The position numbers were made by a program, and so were the translations under genes. Below, one piece after another: positions 27,572 through 39,000 of a DNA stretch of 64,000 bases. A model generated the notes under the pieces. The model was not told the origin of the DNA. It searched no databases and saw only the letters and a list, made by a program, of their open reading frames with translations. Numbering within the stretch: the stretch's first letter is position 1; every line of letters starts with the position of its first letter. This stretch comes from Saccoglossus kowalevskii (taxonomy: Eukaryota; Hemichordata; Enteropneusta; Harrimaniidae): positions 118,284-182,283 of the forward strand of contig NW_003109103.1 in NCBI RefSeq assembly GCF_000003605.2, written 5' to 3'.

Positions 27572-29493
27572 TAGCACACTGTTGATGGATACATAATCGA
27601 GTTCGTGTCGCTACTATTCTTTGCAATGTACAATATGCATGGACGATCGCAACATTTGAATAGCAGGAATGTACAACCGGTCCTAATTAGCACTCATAAC
27701 CTTGCAGACTTATGCTTCGGTATAATGTAAACTTTTCCGTTCCTGTGTTTATCGCGGGTCAATTAGTGTTTGATTAGTGTAGGAGTTAGATCTTGACTTC
27801 CAGCAATACATCATGAAACGCACCAAGCAGGAGTATTTTAATTGGTACAACGTTCCTTCGGGTGAAATCACCCGAGCATTTAATAACATAACTAGAATCG
27901 AAATTTCGTCACTTCCCCCCTCGAACGTTTATGTTGCAGACTTGCTGTCCTTGTACAAGACACATGCTTCGAACATGGAACATGCTTTGAACTGCTGAAT
28001 ACGACAAATACCGTTATAAAATTCCCCTCCCCAGGGTTGCTAGTTTATGTTGTTGTTGGAGGAAGGGGTTGGTTACGTGAAAAGAAAATAGATAAAGCAG
28101 TCATAGAGGGTGGTGTATTTTATCAGGAGTCTAATGGCTGATGTCTTTTAGTTCTAGGCGCACAAGCGAAATGCAAATGTAGCTTCATGTTAGCATTAGA
28201 AATGACGCTATGTAGTCATATTACATCTGCTAGAAACTATTTCCCCGGATATAGGTGTTTTAACACTATACTATATACAGTAACTCTGCCATGTTCTCAT
28301 TTTAAATCCACGATGCGGATCCGGAGTGCGTTCCATCATTTGACTTCCATGACGTGTCTCAGCGTCGCCTCACATACAACTTTGCGTACATATTAATAAC
28401 TGTATTTAATTTAATACTTCTTTCAACCTCCCGATAACAAATAGTCTCGAAATGTATCTTACTATAATACCCGACAGTGTACCGTGCATTATACAGTACG
28501 ATGATTAGCCAGCTTGGGTAGCTAACCTTGGATAGTTCAAACAGGATATAGCCACAAATTGATGCATGCAGACATCAGCAGGGGTGCATACCAGGCTTCC
28601 TTTGAAGTTAATATGATTATCGCTAATTGAAGTATCTCTAACACGACTGCGCACCGACACACGTGTTCTTTTTTACCGCATCAAAGTGTTGGAAAAAAGA
28701 AACTCCAATTATTTGCATAAGAATAATATTGAAATAATTGGGAGAAATGATGTCAAGGTGCCAATATGGTTTCAGAGAACAGTGGACATGACGTTTTATT
28801 AGCGAAAGAGAAGCGCTCAGAAGAAACTGAACGGCACCCTTCGTGTTAAGGCATAAGCGCACGCAAAGAAAAACGAAAAAAAAAATATACAAACTGAGGG
28901 AAAGAGTTTTCCATAACAAATTCGAAATTAGCTCCGCTCAGATTCGTCCAATTACAACAAACATTCAATCTGACTGTTATACTATTCTCAAGCGCATCCT
29001 CCTAAATGACCCCCTAACCTTTGATGAATGTTAATGCGATCGTGAAAACTCTTTCCTGAGTTTGCTTGTCAATACAGCGACACTGTCAAATTTCATTGTG
29101 CTATATCGACGATGTCTGTTTTGTACACCTCTCATATTTCATTACCTAGGCGGTATTTATTCTAATAGAAAAAAAATACTTGTGCGGTAATATTGAATGA
29201 AACACCTGAGACGGAGGGGAAGAGTAACTTAGACTGACATCGCAAATGAAATAAACATCAAATTACCTATTTCTATTATAACCTTCGACCCCGTGTAACT
29301 TTCCAATCTCAAGCAATTACTAAATATGTCCTGTCTGTGACTAACATGCCAGATAGTTTACAAGTTTACCATTACAATCTCATAAGATTCATTAATTTCT
29401 GTGCAGATGGATATCCAGTCGGCGCAGTATCAAACCGAGTTATAGATGTTAGGCTAAAATATCATCTCCGTAGTTCACTGAAACGAGCGGTTT

Positions 29494-29567
29494 GTACACA
29501 CACGTATATATATATATATGTACACACACTCATACACATATATATATATGTATATATATATATATTT
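29494..29567. repeat. Compound CA/TA/TG microsatellite
   Basis: Alternating blocks of ACACAC and TATATA with GT interruptions, intronic. Confidence 0.85.
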
Positions 29568-32500
29568 AATGTGAATATTTTGCGGAGAGGTTTCTGTGAA
29601 GGAAATAATTTATTAGTTTTTGCATAAAACTTTCGAATGTTAAATTTAAATTGATACTAGTGTTAACAAACACGAGTAACTCCAATCTTGTATTTTGATC
29701 ATGAAACTATTTGCAATTACTATATACTGTTTGCAATACGACACTGACCCCCGAAGAAAAAATAACCAGGTGGGCGTGGCAGTGTTATCCCTCTTCCATG
29801 AATGCACGTCTCTCAACGGGCTGAGAAAGATGGAAATGTAGCAGTGTATCAAAATATAGTAGATATGCAGCGACCTCTTTCCAAGTGAAAAAAAAAAGAA
29901 TCTGCCAATTTAACACGATGCTGTATTTTTCCCATTAGTGTACTTTTTTTTACAAAATTTATAGTTGTAGTTGCAGCTGTTTTTTTAACCTCTCTGCCCT
30001 TTCTTTACATGGAGTGAGTCTCGTGTTACCCCACCTCAGTGTAAGCATCTTGCAAGTTGGATTTGTCGATTTCCTGCAGAAAGTGTTACATTCCCGCGTT
30101 TTGTGTCTGTATGAGCTCTTTTCGTGAGCGTCTATTGACTTAAAAGGCTTTTCGTAAAAAAACATAGATAGTATGATTCAGTCTAGCAGCTTCCCATTAT
30201 CTCAGACAGTCCACTGTGTCTAAGTACCCATATTCGAAGCTTATTAGCAATGACAGGGGACATAGCTCTCTAGAGAAATGCCTATACTTTGTTACAGAAC
30301 CTCACTTGAGAATAGTTCTCTTTAGTCGTAAACTGTCAATGGTGTATCGAAAATAGCCATGCAAAAAAGTCTCACAAAATTTTTCTTTTAATTCTGGGGG
30401 TGTTCATGACGTAGCATGGTATCACCGTGCATGTGTGCGCGTACCCCATTGCCATACGGCGGTGAAACACGAGAAGCCAGTGAATGCTGTAATGCTGAAG
30501 CTCAAATCTTTAATTACGTGCATGCGTGGATGAAAAGAGAGCGATGCCGTTATCTTTTTTTTTTTTTGAGTAGACCGCTAGTGTTTCAAGTGGGCGCACT
30601 AAAACATAGTAATTACAGCGAAGGAAAGTCTGGTACTAATTTAATTACCAGTGACGTCGACAAAGTCGTTATTGAGTTTCCCCCATAACATTGTGGATAA
30701 ACCATTACAAATCAGGTGATGGCATGCAAATACTATTTTGGAAACATTTGTTGTGTATGCATTGTGTGATGTATACTGAATTTATATACACCTCTGAAAT
30801 GTTGACGTTTTTAATATGTGCAGACATTCCATATCATAACCCCCCTCTCAGTTTATAAATGGTTGCTTCCATTATAAGAACAAAAAAAGGTAGGATTTCT
30901 CAGAGGACTGCATATGCGGCACTTGTTATGACTGCCACTTCAGCCTGAGTTCGCTGTAAAATCACACCCAAGTTTTATCGTATTTAGTCTGGTGAGATTT
31001 CAGTAAATGGTATGTCCAAGTCAAGTGATTTAGTCATTTTGATATAATAGCTTCGTCATACCGTGTGTTCAACAACACAGACACAGGATGGACAGCTTGT
31101 TTCCATCAGATAATGCAATGCCCAACGGCAATGTTTTTCTTTGTGGATACTCCAAATACTTACGTTGACTAGGTCCATCATCGTCAACAAAAAATACACA
31201 TAAATCATGTTTGAACTTTAAGTTTATAGTCATCGCAAACATGGTTGAAGCTGTAGTTTAGTGTCCCCCCAAAAATTCAGACTCTAACGGGGCGTGGCTT
31301 GCCATGTTACGCGTGAGGTATGTTTCAGCGTGGAATGTTACATAATAATCCTGGGTTCATATGGTTACAGATAACAAATTATGTGAAATACTTCTGATAA
31401 TTCGCGAACATGCCATTTGAATTAAACTAAGAGCTACCCTGGGAATCGACGATGAAGTATACAGGTTGTCAAACTTTAATATATGCCTGCATAGGATGTT
31501 AGTTTTCACCAGTACGCTTCGACCTGGTTTCAGTCCAGCGTATCCACGCTTGGAAAGAAAAACACGAAAACAAACAAAATGTGCCCATCGGTGTTTGCAT
31601 TCTTTGGAAGTAAAAGCATACATGGCAGTTCCACGCTCCCGGACAATTTATTTTTTTAACTTCGCTCTCCGTTTGAATTTTGCCAATGAAACGCTCTTTA
31701 ATCAAAAAATGTGTCAAGTACCCCCATCACCACCATGCCACATGTTTGTCAGCTTCTCTGCCACATGGCAAATATAACGCACTGGATGATCTCGTGCCTG
31801 GAACAGGTGCATCCATTTTATGTGGAATGTACACCCCTGAGCGTATACCAATCAATTGACAGTTTTTGCATGTTACGTTTCTATTCACAAATGTGTTATT
31901 TAATATTTTGTACGAAGAAGCCAGCCATTTGAAGTGGAAAGAGAGGGGAAGTGAAAAGATGCATTAGTAATTGTCAACCAATGGAATACGGTTTCAAAAT
32001 ACACACATTTTACATAAAATAGACTGAAACTATGTCTGAAACTATTGCCTGGCACAAAAAGTATAAAATGAAATAACGACTAATGCACGTGGTATGTGGT
32101 TCTTACAGGGAGTAGTTAGGTGAAAATGTTGGCAAGTGTTACGCCATGTTAAATTCTTCTTCCCTCCCATCCGCAATATTGAATGTACCAAGTACTCTGT
32201 ATCAATTATGGCCAGAGTACGTACCTGCGATATTTTCAATTCGTATCCACGCATTTTCGAAATTAAGTACACGAGATTAGTACCAGTGTCAAATACTATA
32301 AATATCGCCGCAAATGTGAGCTTGTAGGAGGAGCGTATTTAACAGCCTGCCTCGTGTCATGTGCAAATGTTTACTTAGTATAAAACCGAGTGAAAATGAT
32401 GTAAAGAAACACTAACGTATCCTCATAAAAACAAAATATTTAGCTGAATTTTTCCTTCCAGCATTTTTCGCCAGCTGAGAATTTTACAATCCATTAGAAA

Positions 32501-33190
32501 CCAGTATTTCCGGTAGACTAATAAATCTCCCCTCAGATGTTTATTTATAAAAATCAAATGAGGCAAGTCGTGGGAATATTAATTGGCTTACATTATTGAC
32601 AATGAAAACAAAATGCCTGAGCAATGTCCCTCTATCTATAGAGGGATTGTGGCCTGAGCTTGATCTTTGAGTGAGTTTGTGTATACTGCCCTCACAGTTA
32701 AAACGACAAAATGAACTGCGTTTACGGGTTGGAGCGATGGATGTTCCCCGGGTGTTTTGTGAGCCATTCTATAGACATCAGCAATGTGAATTTTTCCTAC
32801 CATTTATTTAATGAACAATTTTAAAACTAATTTAAATAACTAATGTCCCGCATAAATCTTAAATCAGCACACATTTTTCGCTGTTCAATACAGTGGATAT
32901 TCGAAAGTATATTTAACTTGCCCCGCGTCGAAATGGTATAGTCGGACGTTTAATTGTTTGCACCTCTCACCTCCTGGGAACACTTCCGGTGGTCTGATCT
33001 GGAAACAATAACTTCAGTAGTTGTGTCGAAATGTTGACAAATACTCACAAAATGTAAGTTAGTGCGCATTTTCTCGTGTAATTATGGTCACTTAGGTTTA
33101 TATAACTTCAAATATTTGTTATTTGGACGACTGTTACACACATTATTTTTTTTCGACGGCGCTTCCTCAATCTGCTACAAGATGGGGAGT

Positions 33191-33202
33191 GGGGGGGGGG
33201 GG
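33191..33202. repeat. G12 homopolymer
   Basis: Twelve consecutive G after GATGGGGAGT, intronic. Confidence 0.9.
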
Positions 33203-33310
33203 ATAGAGCAGATACGTATTTGGTGTGGTAGCAACTTCTACGTTATTTTAGGTTTTCTATAAAAAAAAAAAACATTACCTGTGAGCCATAATGCATTGCA
33301 GTTTTATTAA

Positions 33311-33317
33311 GTATTAT
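33311..33317. repeat. Left target-site duplication of the 400-bp element (GTATTAT)
   Basis: The seven bases directly precede the CAGAGG end of the element and are identical to 33718-33724. Confidence 0.75.
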
Positions 33318-33717
33318 CAGAGGTACATAACTTGGGGTTTGCAACTACGGTGACATGATACCAAGATCCCGTTACAATCTCGCTCTCGCATAAGCGTTCC
33401 AACTCAGAAAAATGCGAATGCGCATGCCCGAGGTAACTAGGATACTGGGATGTCCAGGTGGATCAAAAAAGCTGCCCACGATATGACGGATTACGAGAAT
33501 TATATTTTCTGTACATTTTCGATGTATTACATTTTTCACTACGATAGTGGCAAGAAAAGTTTTATTTTTTCATTACAAACCTTGAACATTGATATGTGTC
33601 ATGTCAGAAGGTCGTAGCCTCAGTCTCGCTATCTAGAGATGAGACTTCAATGGGATCTTGACATGATGTCACCATACAGTACTATGCGAGTTGCAAACCC
33701 CAAGTAATGTACCTCTG
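33318..33717. mobile_element. 400-bp nonautonomous DNA transposon relic (hAT-like MITE)
   Basis: The element has long imperfect terminal inverted repeats that begin CAGAGGTACAT on the left and end AATGTACCTCTG on the right. The arms continue as inverted copies through CTTGGGGTTTGCAACT and, after a roughly 15-base insertion in the right arm, through GGTGACAT and CAAGATCCC. Immediate flanks are a perfect 7-bp direct repeat GTATTAT (33311-33317 and 33718-33724). The interior has no coding potential. CAGAGG-type ends are usual for hAT elements, whose duplications are typically 8 bp, so either one base has been lost or another superfamily is involved. It lies inside the long KIF26 intron at the CpG step. 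Confidence 0.8.
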
Positions 33718-33724
33718 GTATTAT
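33718..33724. repeat. Right target-site duplication of the 400-bp element (GTATTAT)
   Basis: The seven bases directly follow the CCTCTG end of the element and are identical to 33311-33317. Confidence 0.75.
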
Positions 33725-33748
33725 GTAGATCACTGATGCTTTATGCAA

Positions 33749-33933
33749 CCTTTTCACCACCAGTTTCCTCTTTTCATCACAAAAAAAGTCCCGACAAAAA
33801 ATAGGCAAATGTTTGAGTAAAAACTGAAAATTGACTCAAATTTTGTCTGTTGGCTCCAAAATTAGGGTTCATTTACAGAAATATTGAAGAATATAAGAAA
33901 AAATTTGGGTGAGAAACTCTTGTGGTGAAAAGG
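33749..33933. mobile_element. 185-bp MITE-like relic with CCTTTTCACCAC ends
   Basis: The left end CCTTTTCACCAC and right end GTGGTGAAAAGG are perfect 12-bp inverted repeats, and the next bases also pair loosely (AGTTTCCTC against GAGAAACTC). The right flank is TTAA (33934-33937). The left flank is GCAA, which could be a decayed TTAA, so a TTAA-targeting superfamily (piggyBac- or Kolobok-like) is possible. The interior is A/T-rich and noncoding. It lies only 24 bp from the right duplication of the neighbouring 400-bp element. Confidence 0.55.
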
Positions 33934-34038
33934 TTAACTTAGTTTATTGTTGATCACCTACCACTCCTTTTCAAATATTATATAGTCGTTATCCGTCATG
34001 AGATACAATGTGGTAAAATTCATCCTTGAGTCACTGTC

Positions 34039-34175
34039 NNNNNNNNNNNNNNNNNNNNNNNNNNNNNNNNNNNNNNNNNNNNNNNNNNNNNNNNNNNNNN
34101 NNNNNNNNNNNNNNNNNNNNNNNNNNNNNNNNNNNNNNNNNNNNNNNNNNNNNNNNNNNNNNNNNNNNNNNNNNN
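34039..34175. other. Assembly gap (137 N)
   Basis: The sequence is unknown. The right edge enters a TA repeat. Apparent reading frames across it are artefacts. Confidence 1.

Positions 34176-34226
<51 letters not shown>
34176..34226. repeat. TA dinucleotide microsatellite bordering an assembly gap
   Basis: About 25 TA units run directly out of the gap at 34039-34175, so the gap is probably filled by more TA repeat that the assembler could not resolve. Confidence 0.95.
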
Positions 34227-34230
<4 letters not shown>

Positions 34231-35697
34231 TATGCAACTGTCAACCTCATTAATATAGATGTTGATGTTGTCAACTTGCGATAGCAATATTAAATTTAAC
34301 TTACAAGTGGATGTTTTATACCCAATCTCACTAAATAATCAAGTAGTACGGTATATGTTTATTGATCAATACAATTACAACAAATTGATACTTCATAAGC
34401 AACAAACATTCTAGACACCAGATTGGTTCATGCAAGGCACGCACCCCTCGATTCCGTAACAGGATTTCTATGATGTTATTTTTTGAGTTTTGGTGCAAAT
34501 TGCAAGTGCACATGTGAGTGAGATTCCCCACTCTGATATCTAGTGGTGTACAGCGCCCTCAGTGTTGAGTCTTGCATTCTATCCTGAAGGCATATTATGC
34601 ATCACAGTCTTGTATTAAAACAAATAAGATCCTATTCCTTATTTCCCTTAGTCTATTTACAACACTAGATTTAATTTCTAACAATTCTATAAATATTTTG
34701 CTATTGCAGCAAATCAATAAGCACATTGCAGTGATTCCATTTTGCATTTCAGTTGATGCAGTAGACTGGATTTAATTAAACTTTTGCATTCTGTCTATCC
34801 TGCAACTATTAATGTTATTTCAGTATTTTCAAATTAAATAGTTTCAAAGTTGACGTATTTACAAATTCAGTATAGTCGACTGAGCATGGTGATTTAAAAT
34901 TGTCAGAATAATGTATATGAATCCAGCTGGTTTGTATCTTTCTTTTTTTTTCTTTGCGTTTCTCTGTTGTACTGATTATTGATAGGGTGGTTGTTTCACT
35001 GCAAATTCCAAAAGCCATAGAATTGTTGACTCTGTATTCGATTTCATGTAACTGGCAGGTACTAGCTTAGTGTAATCACTTTGACCAAGTAAAGGACCTA
35101 GAATGATTTTAGGTGGCATACAAAATGTTTTGTGTTCGCCATGAAAGCAAAATGTAATTACCAGTACTCATTTTTCATTATTGATATTTGATATGATCAT
35201 GGCTACTTGGATGCCTTGTGTAAGTGTGATAAATATGGCCTTCCAATTGCATAATGGCAGGATGGAATGCCTTTTACTTGAAGTTTATTATATTAGATCT
35301 ATCACTTTAGATTGCAGGTAATATACCAACAACTGGTTTTGATTCTTAGCGATAATAGAAATATTTCTTTTCATATCTAATTTACTTATTTTTGTGTGTG
35401 CCAGTAAATATAGCTCTGCTTGCTGAACCGTCCAATGTTCAAGGGCAGATATCTTTGCTGTATGTCCTTACCCCACAAATTTGCACATTACTGAAGTCCT
35501 GTGTCAACAAGTCTCAATAACTTTGATGGCATTTCAAGAGCCCCATGGTGCCTAGTGTCACTTGCAGGTTTAGTTGCAGGTCCTATTTGTATACACATCA
35601 ATCATTACATTTGATGTAGTTGAATGCACCTTGCAACTTGCATACTTCTGACTGGATGAACTGTTCGGGATATTTCCGCTGCGATTCCATTTGTTTT
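34227..35697 (+). other. Start of the CpG-poor domain, upstream of the alternative first exon
   Basis: CpG falls to 7 in 34321-34920 and about 4 in 35001-35600. No exon was recognised. A promoter for the 35.8 kb exon would be expected toward the right end. Confidence 0.55.
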
Positions 35698-35746
35698 TAT
35701 ATATATAAAAAAAAACGCAGTATGATGGATATAACCCGTATGTGCC
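35698..35746 (+). promoter_or_regulatory. TATA-like core promoter candidate for the 35.8 kb first exon
   Basis: An A/T-only tract TATATATATAAAA covers 35698-35710. A start site about 30 bases downstream would fall near 35730-35746, where a CCAGTCCT stretch resembles an initiator. This would give a 5'UTR of roughly 65-80 bases before the ATG at 35809. A 10-codon upstream ORF (35740-35772, MCQSSVACLW then TAA) would lie within or just at the start of that UTR. TA-rich sequence is common here, so this is suggestive only. Confidence 0.35.
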
Positions 35747-35808
35747 AGTCCTCTGTTGCTTGTCTTTGGTAAAATTGGAAGTTCTTTGCGCCATTTGGAA
35801 ATACTGTC

Positions 35809-36000
35809 ATGGAAGATCTTGATGTATCATGTTGTGTGGATGACAAAGAGTTCAGTTTTTACAGGGGTATTTTGGAGAACATACCCTATCTTTGGGATGA
35901 TCCAACTACCAGGGAGTTTCTGCGTCAAAAGTTTTCACCATACTCTGCTGTACCTACCTATAACTCGTGGCCTCTGACAGCAAAAGCAGTCAAATCACGG
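35809..36000 (+). CDS. KIF26: Candidate alternative first exon of KIF26 (64 codons)
   Basis: The ATG at 35809 lies in a strong start context (GTCATGG). The 192-base reading frame ends exactly at a consensus donor (CACGG then GTAAGA at 36001), phase 0, so it joins exon 3 at 43845 in frame. It encodes an acidic start (MEDLDVSCCVDDKEF), an aromatic-rich middle (FYRGILENIPYLWDDPTT) and a basic end (TAKAVKSR). I do not recognise this sequence in vertebrate KIF26. The ENIPYLWD stretch faintly resembles the start of MADF-type domains, too weak to claim. The isoform would lack the MNSVA start and the first CxxC knuckle. The exon is GC-richer than its surroundings and sits just inside the CpG-poor domain. 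Alternatives are an internal cassette using an AG at 35780-35781, which gives a 219-base phase 0/0 exon (35782-36000), or the first exon of another gene. There is no homology support, only ORF and splice-site evidence. Confidence 0.55.
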
Positions 36001-36068
36001 GTAAGATCTCATGTTTAATACTGGTAGAAATCTTGCATGTTTAATACCGGTACTGGTAGAAATCTTAC
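36001..36068 (+). other. Tandem-like duplication and potential hairpin over the 35.8 kb exon donor
   Basis: CATGTTTAATACTGGTAGAAATCTT (written in parts: CATGTTTAATAC, TGGTAGAAATCTT) is followed at once by a second copy with a short CGGTAC insertion. The donor GTAAGAT (36001-36007) is perfectly complementary to ATCTTAC at 36062-36068, so the splice site could pair with the end of the second copy. Confidence 0.6.
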
Positions 36069-39000
36069 GCGGCCATGAATATTATTTTACACCATTGAAT
36101 CTTGTTATGTATTCTGTATATAGCATGATAAACAACTTGTCCTTCATTTCCTATCTCTAACTGAAGTATTCATTGTCAATCATTTTAGATTTATTTAGAC
36201 CTAGGAAGTTACTCAGTAACTTGTTTGTTTTGAAACTTGGAAAACACTAGCCCCCAATGAGAACTGTTCATATTTTAATTTTGCAATCTAGCTAATACGT
36301 AAATATGTTAATACATTCTACTGAGATTTTGCTGTTGCAAAGTTATATAATTATTTAATTGCTGATTTTTAACAATATCCTTGGCTTTTTTTAATTTCTA
36401 TCCATGTGCTGTGCCAAGGTTTCAGCCTGTTATTGAACATGGGGTTTCGGCTAAGATAGCATAATTATTTTAATACTTTTGTAAAGCAGAACAGTGTAGG
36501 ATTATAATAATTTTGGTCTGATGTGAATCGGAAAGTACAACAACCACCTGAGTGGTGTTGGGGTTTGCCTTTTAACTAAGTATGATCATGAATAGATATG
36601 CTGTGTGGCTGTGTATATTCATGCATCTCTTACTTATTATTACATATGTAATGTGATATTTAGCGAGGTGTTTATTGAACTGAAATCTGATCAGAAACAA
36701 ATAATGGTAAACTTTACAAGTATGATGAAAGGCTTCAGCATGTTGGGTGAAGCACTCCTTCAGATTCAGCCCTGATATGTAATGAATATTCAGCGCCTGG
36801 TGTCAACTTCTGCCATAGAGACTTGCCTGTGTGTGCAAATCTGTACTTTTAGTGGCATCTACCGTTCTGATTTTCAGGTATTTTACTTTAAATGGTAGAC
36901 CTATTCAGCAAATGCAAAAAATGCTCTTAAATTGAAATAGAGCCTGTCACTGCATGAGGCAAGTGTAACCTGAAATAACTGCAGAAATTCAACCGTTTCT
37001 GCCTTTTCTTTACAACATCGCACCTTGCCATGCAATCCCTTTCATAGCACAATAAGCCAGGTACAAACTTAGCCTTAAGAAAGAATAACAGCTATTGAGA
37101 GTACATGTCATGGGAAATTTGATGTAATAGCTCGGAGAGCTTTAGCTAGTAACAGGGAATGCTCGTCTTAGAGTGTGGTCGCTTTGGTAGGCCATTCTCC
37201 TGTTACATGAACCAGTTGTAAAGGAGTTGTTAATTACATTTAACTTGAATAGCCCTACAAGTTATTGTACTAGCTAAAGTGTGGTATTCATATCAACTTT
37301 TTAACTACATGTACATGTACATTAGATTAATTTGAAACAAGTTTTGTCAGTTAGAGCAGCAACCGGTGGATCAAAATGTCTTTAAACTTGCAGCGCCAGA
37401 TCAGTCACTGTGCAGCTTCTCGATTCATAGTGAGTAAAGTATTGTTTCCTTCTTCTAATAAACCGTAGGGGAGATTTTTTGTACCAGAAATAGTGGTTGA
37501 ATGGTAATCTGACTGACATTTCACTTTACTGAATTGACTGGTTATAGTATTCATCCAATCATTCATTTATATGGTAGGGATTAATCATCACCTACTCATT
37601 GTTGTTTGTTGAAATGCTCCTCCCTATTCATTAACACCATACTGTGATGAATGAAAACTCAGATAACCAGCAAGGCAATTCAATCAGTGCGGCATATATT
37701 GCTCTTTTCATTAGCATCCAGAGTTGTACAGTACAAAGTGAACTCAGTTCCCATGTCTGAGAAGGTTTCTATTTTAGGAATCCCGTATGTTTACTCTTAG
37801 AGTTTTCACAGTGTATCCTAACAGATGATTGTAAACATTTGCCAAGCGATGTCCACTGACCCCCATATCCAGGTAAGTATGGTTGTCATACATGGCAACC
37901 ATTGTACTCTGCGCTGTTCTCCACCAACACGAGAGCCGCATGCGCCGGGTACTAATGTCAACTGTGGGTTGTTTTAAATCATTCAAAACTGTTTTCAGCA
38001 TCATCGGAGATATAAATAACTACAGGTTTTGGTGTAAGGCTCATGAATTCTTAATTGTCGACTAATGGAGAATGAAATGTCAGAGGCTAAGCACACCTGT
38101 AAGGCATATACAGCTGTTTACTTGCAGAAATTTATGGCTTGTCTCAAATTCTTAAACTTTCCCATACAGTAACTATGGAAGGACCCAGTAAACCATGCAA
38201 TGGTTGAAAGTAACAGATGCCATAAAGTTGTACCCGTATATCATATCAAGTTCAATGGGAATTTTAGTTGATGCTTTCAATTTTTGAAATGACTGTTGCC
38301 TTTTAACTCCAAGGTTGAGGCAACTAAAGAGGTGATACTGGCCTGATTTATATTCCCCCATAGTATTATTTAAGGGCTGACTGGCTTGCTAATCTTTCTT
38401 TGCATTGTAACTGTTTTTGAAAATTAACATCTGTGGGAATTACATGATGCATCTGATAGGTTGAGACTGTTTTATTGCTGAGCAAGTTTTTCTGGTGATT
38501 ATCTCCTAAAGTATACGCCATCTAAATATTTTATGTGTTACATTGAATTTTTTTTTCGCCCACAAATCTGATTTCATCTTTAAATTTAGCTGAATTATAA
38601 TAGACAGATGTGGGAAACTGATATGTTTTTGCTTTTGGTACCATTGTTTTGTCAAGAGTTGCATAATTTCCTTTGATATACATATACTTAGATACTATTC
38701 CATTAGTTAGACGCTAATGCCCCTTCCCCTATAAGTACAATAGATTTGTACAATACATTTATATAAGAGATTTTTTCATGATAAGTGTTGTGCGTCATGA
38801 TCATTGTATACACTACATGACTAGTTAGTTTGTTAATGAATGAATTTCTCCAATTCACCAAACTGAATGTTGAACAGACATGCTGAGTGTATATTTATTA
38901 ACAACTTAGTGACCGTTACATGTACCTGTGGATAAGTAGCTGACTTCATACCTACACGCCCTGGATACAAGTCATTTTATTTTGAAATTAGTCTGGTTTG

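Larger units (their letters stand above)
25983..33310 (+). other. CpG-normal 5' part of the long KIF26 intron
   Basis: No exon was recognised. It holds the AAT repeat at 27.5 kb, the compound repeat at 29.5 kb and a G12 run. A frame of 109 codons at 27076-27405 has no recognisable domain or convincing splice sites. Confidence 0.6.

Noticed and set aside
33958-34287. Frames with Tyr-Ile repeats beside the second gap.
   Set aside because: They are translations of a TA microsatellite plus N.
20650-34560. Shared string GGTGTACAGCGCCCTC at about 20656 and 34546.
   Set aside because: Only 16 bases are shared and the flanks differ. It resembles a partial CTCF core but fails the flanking positions, so I do not call a repeat family or binding site.
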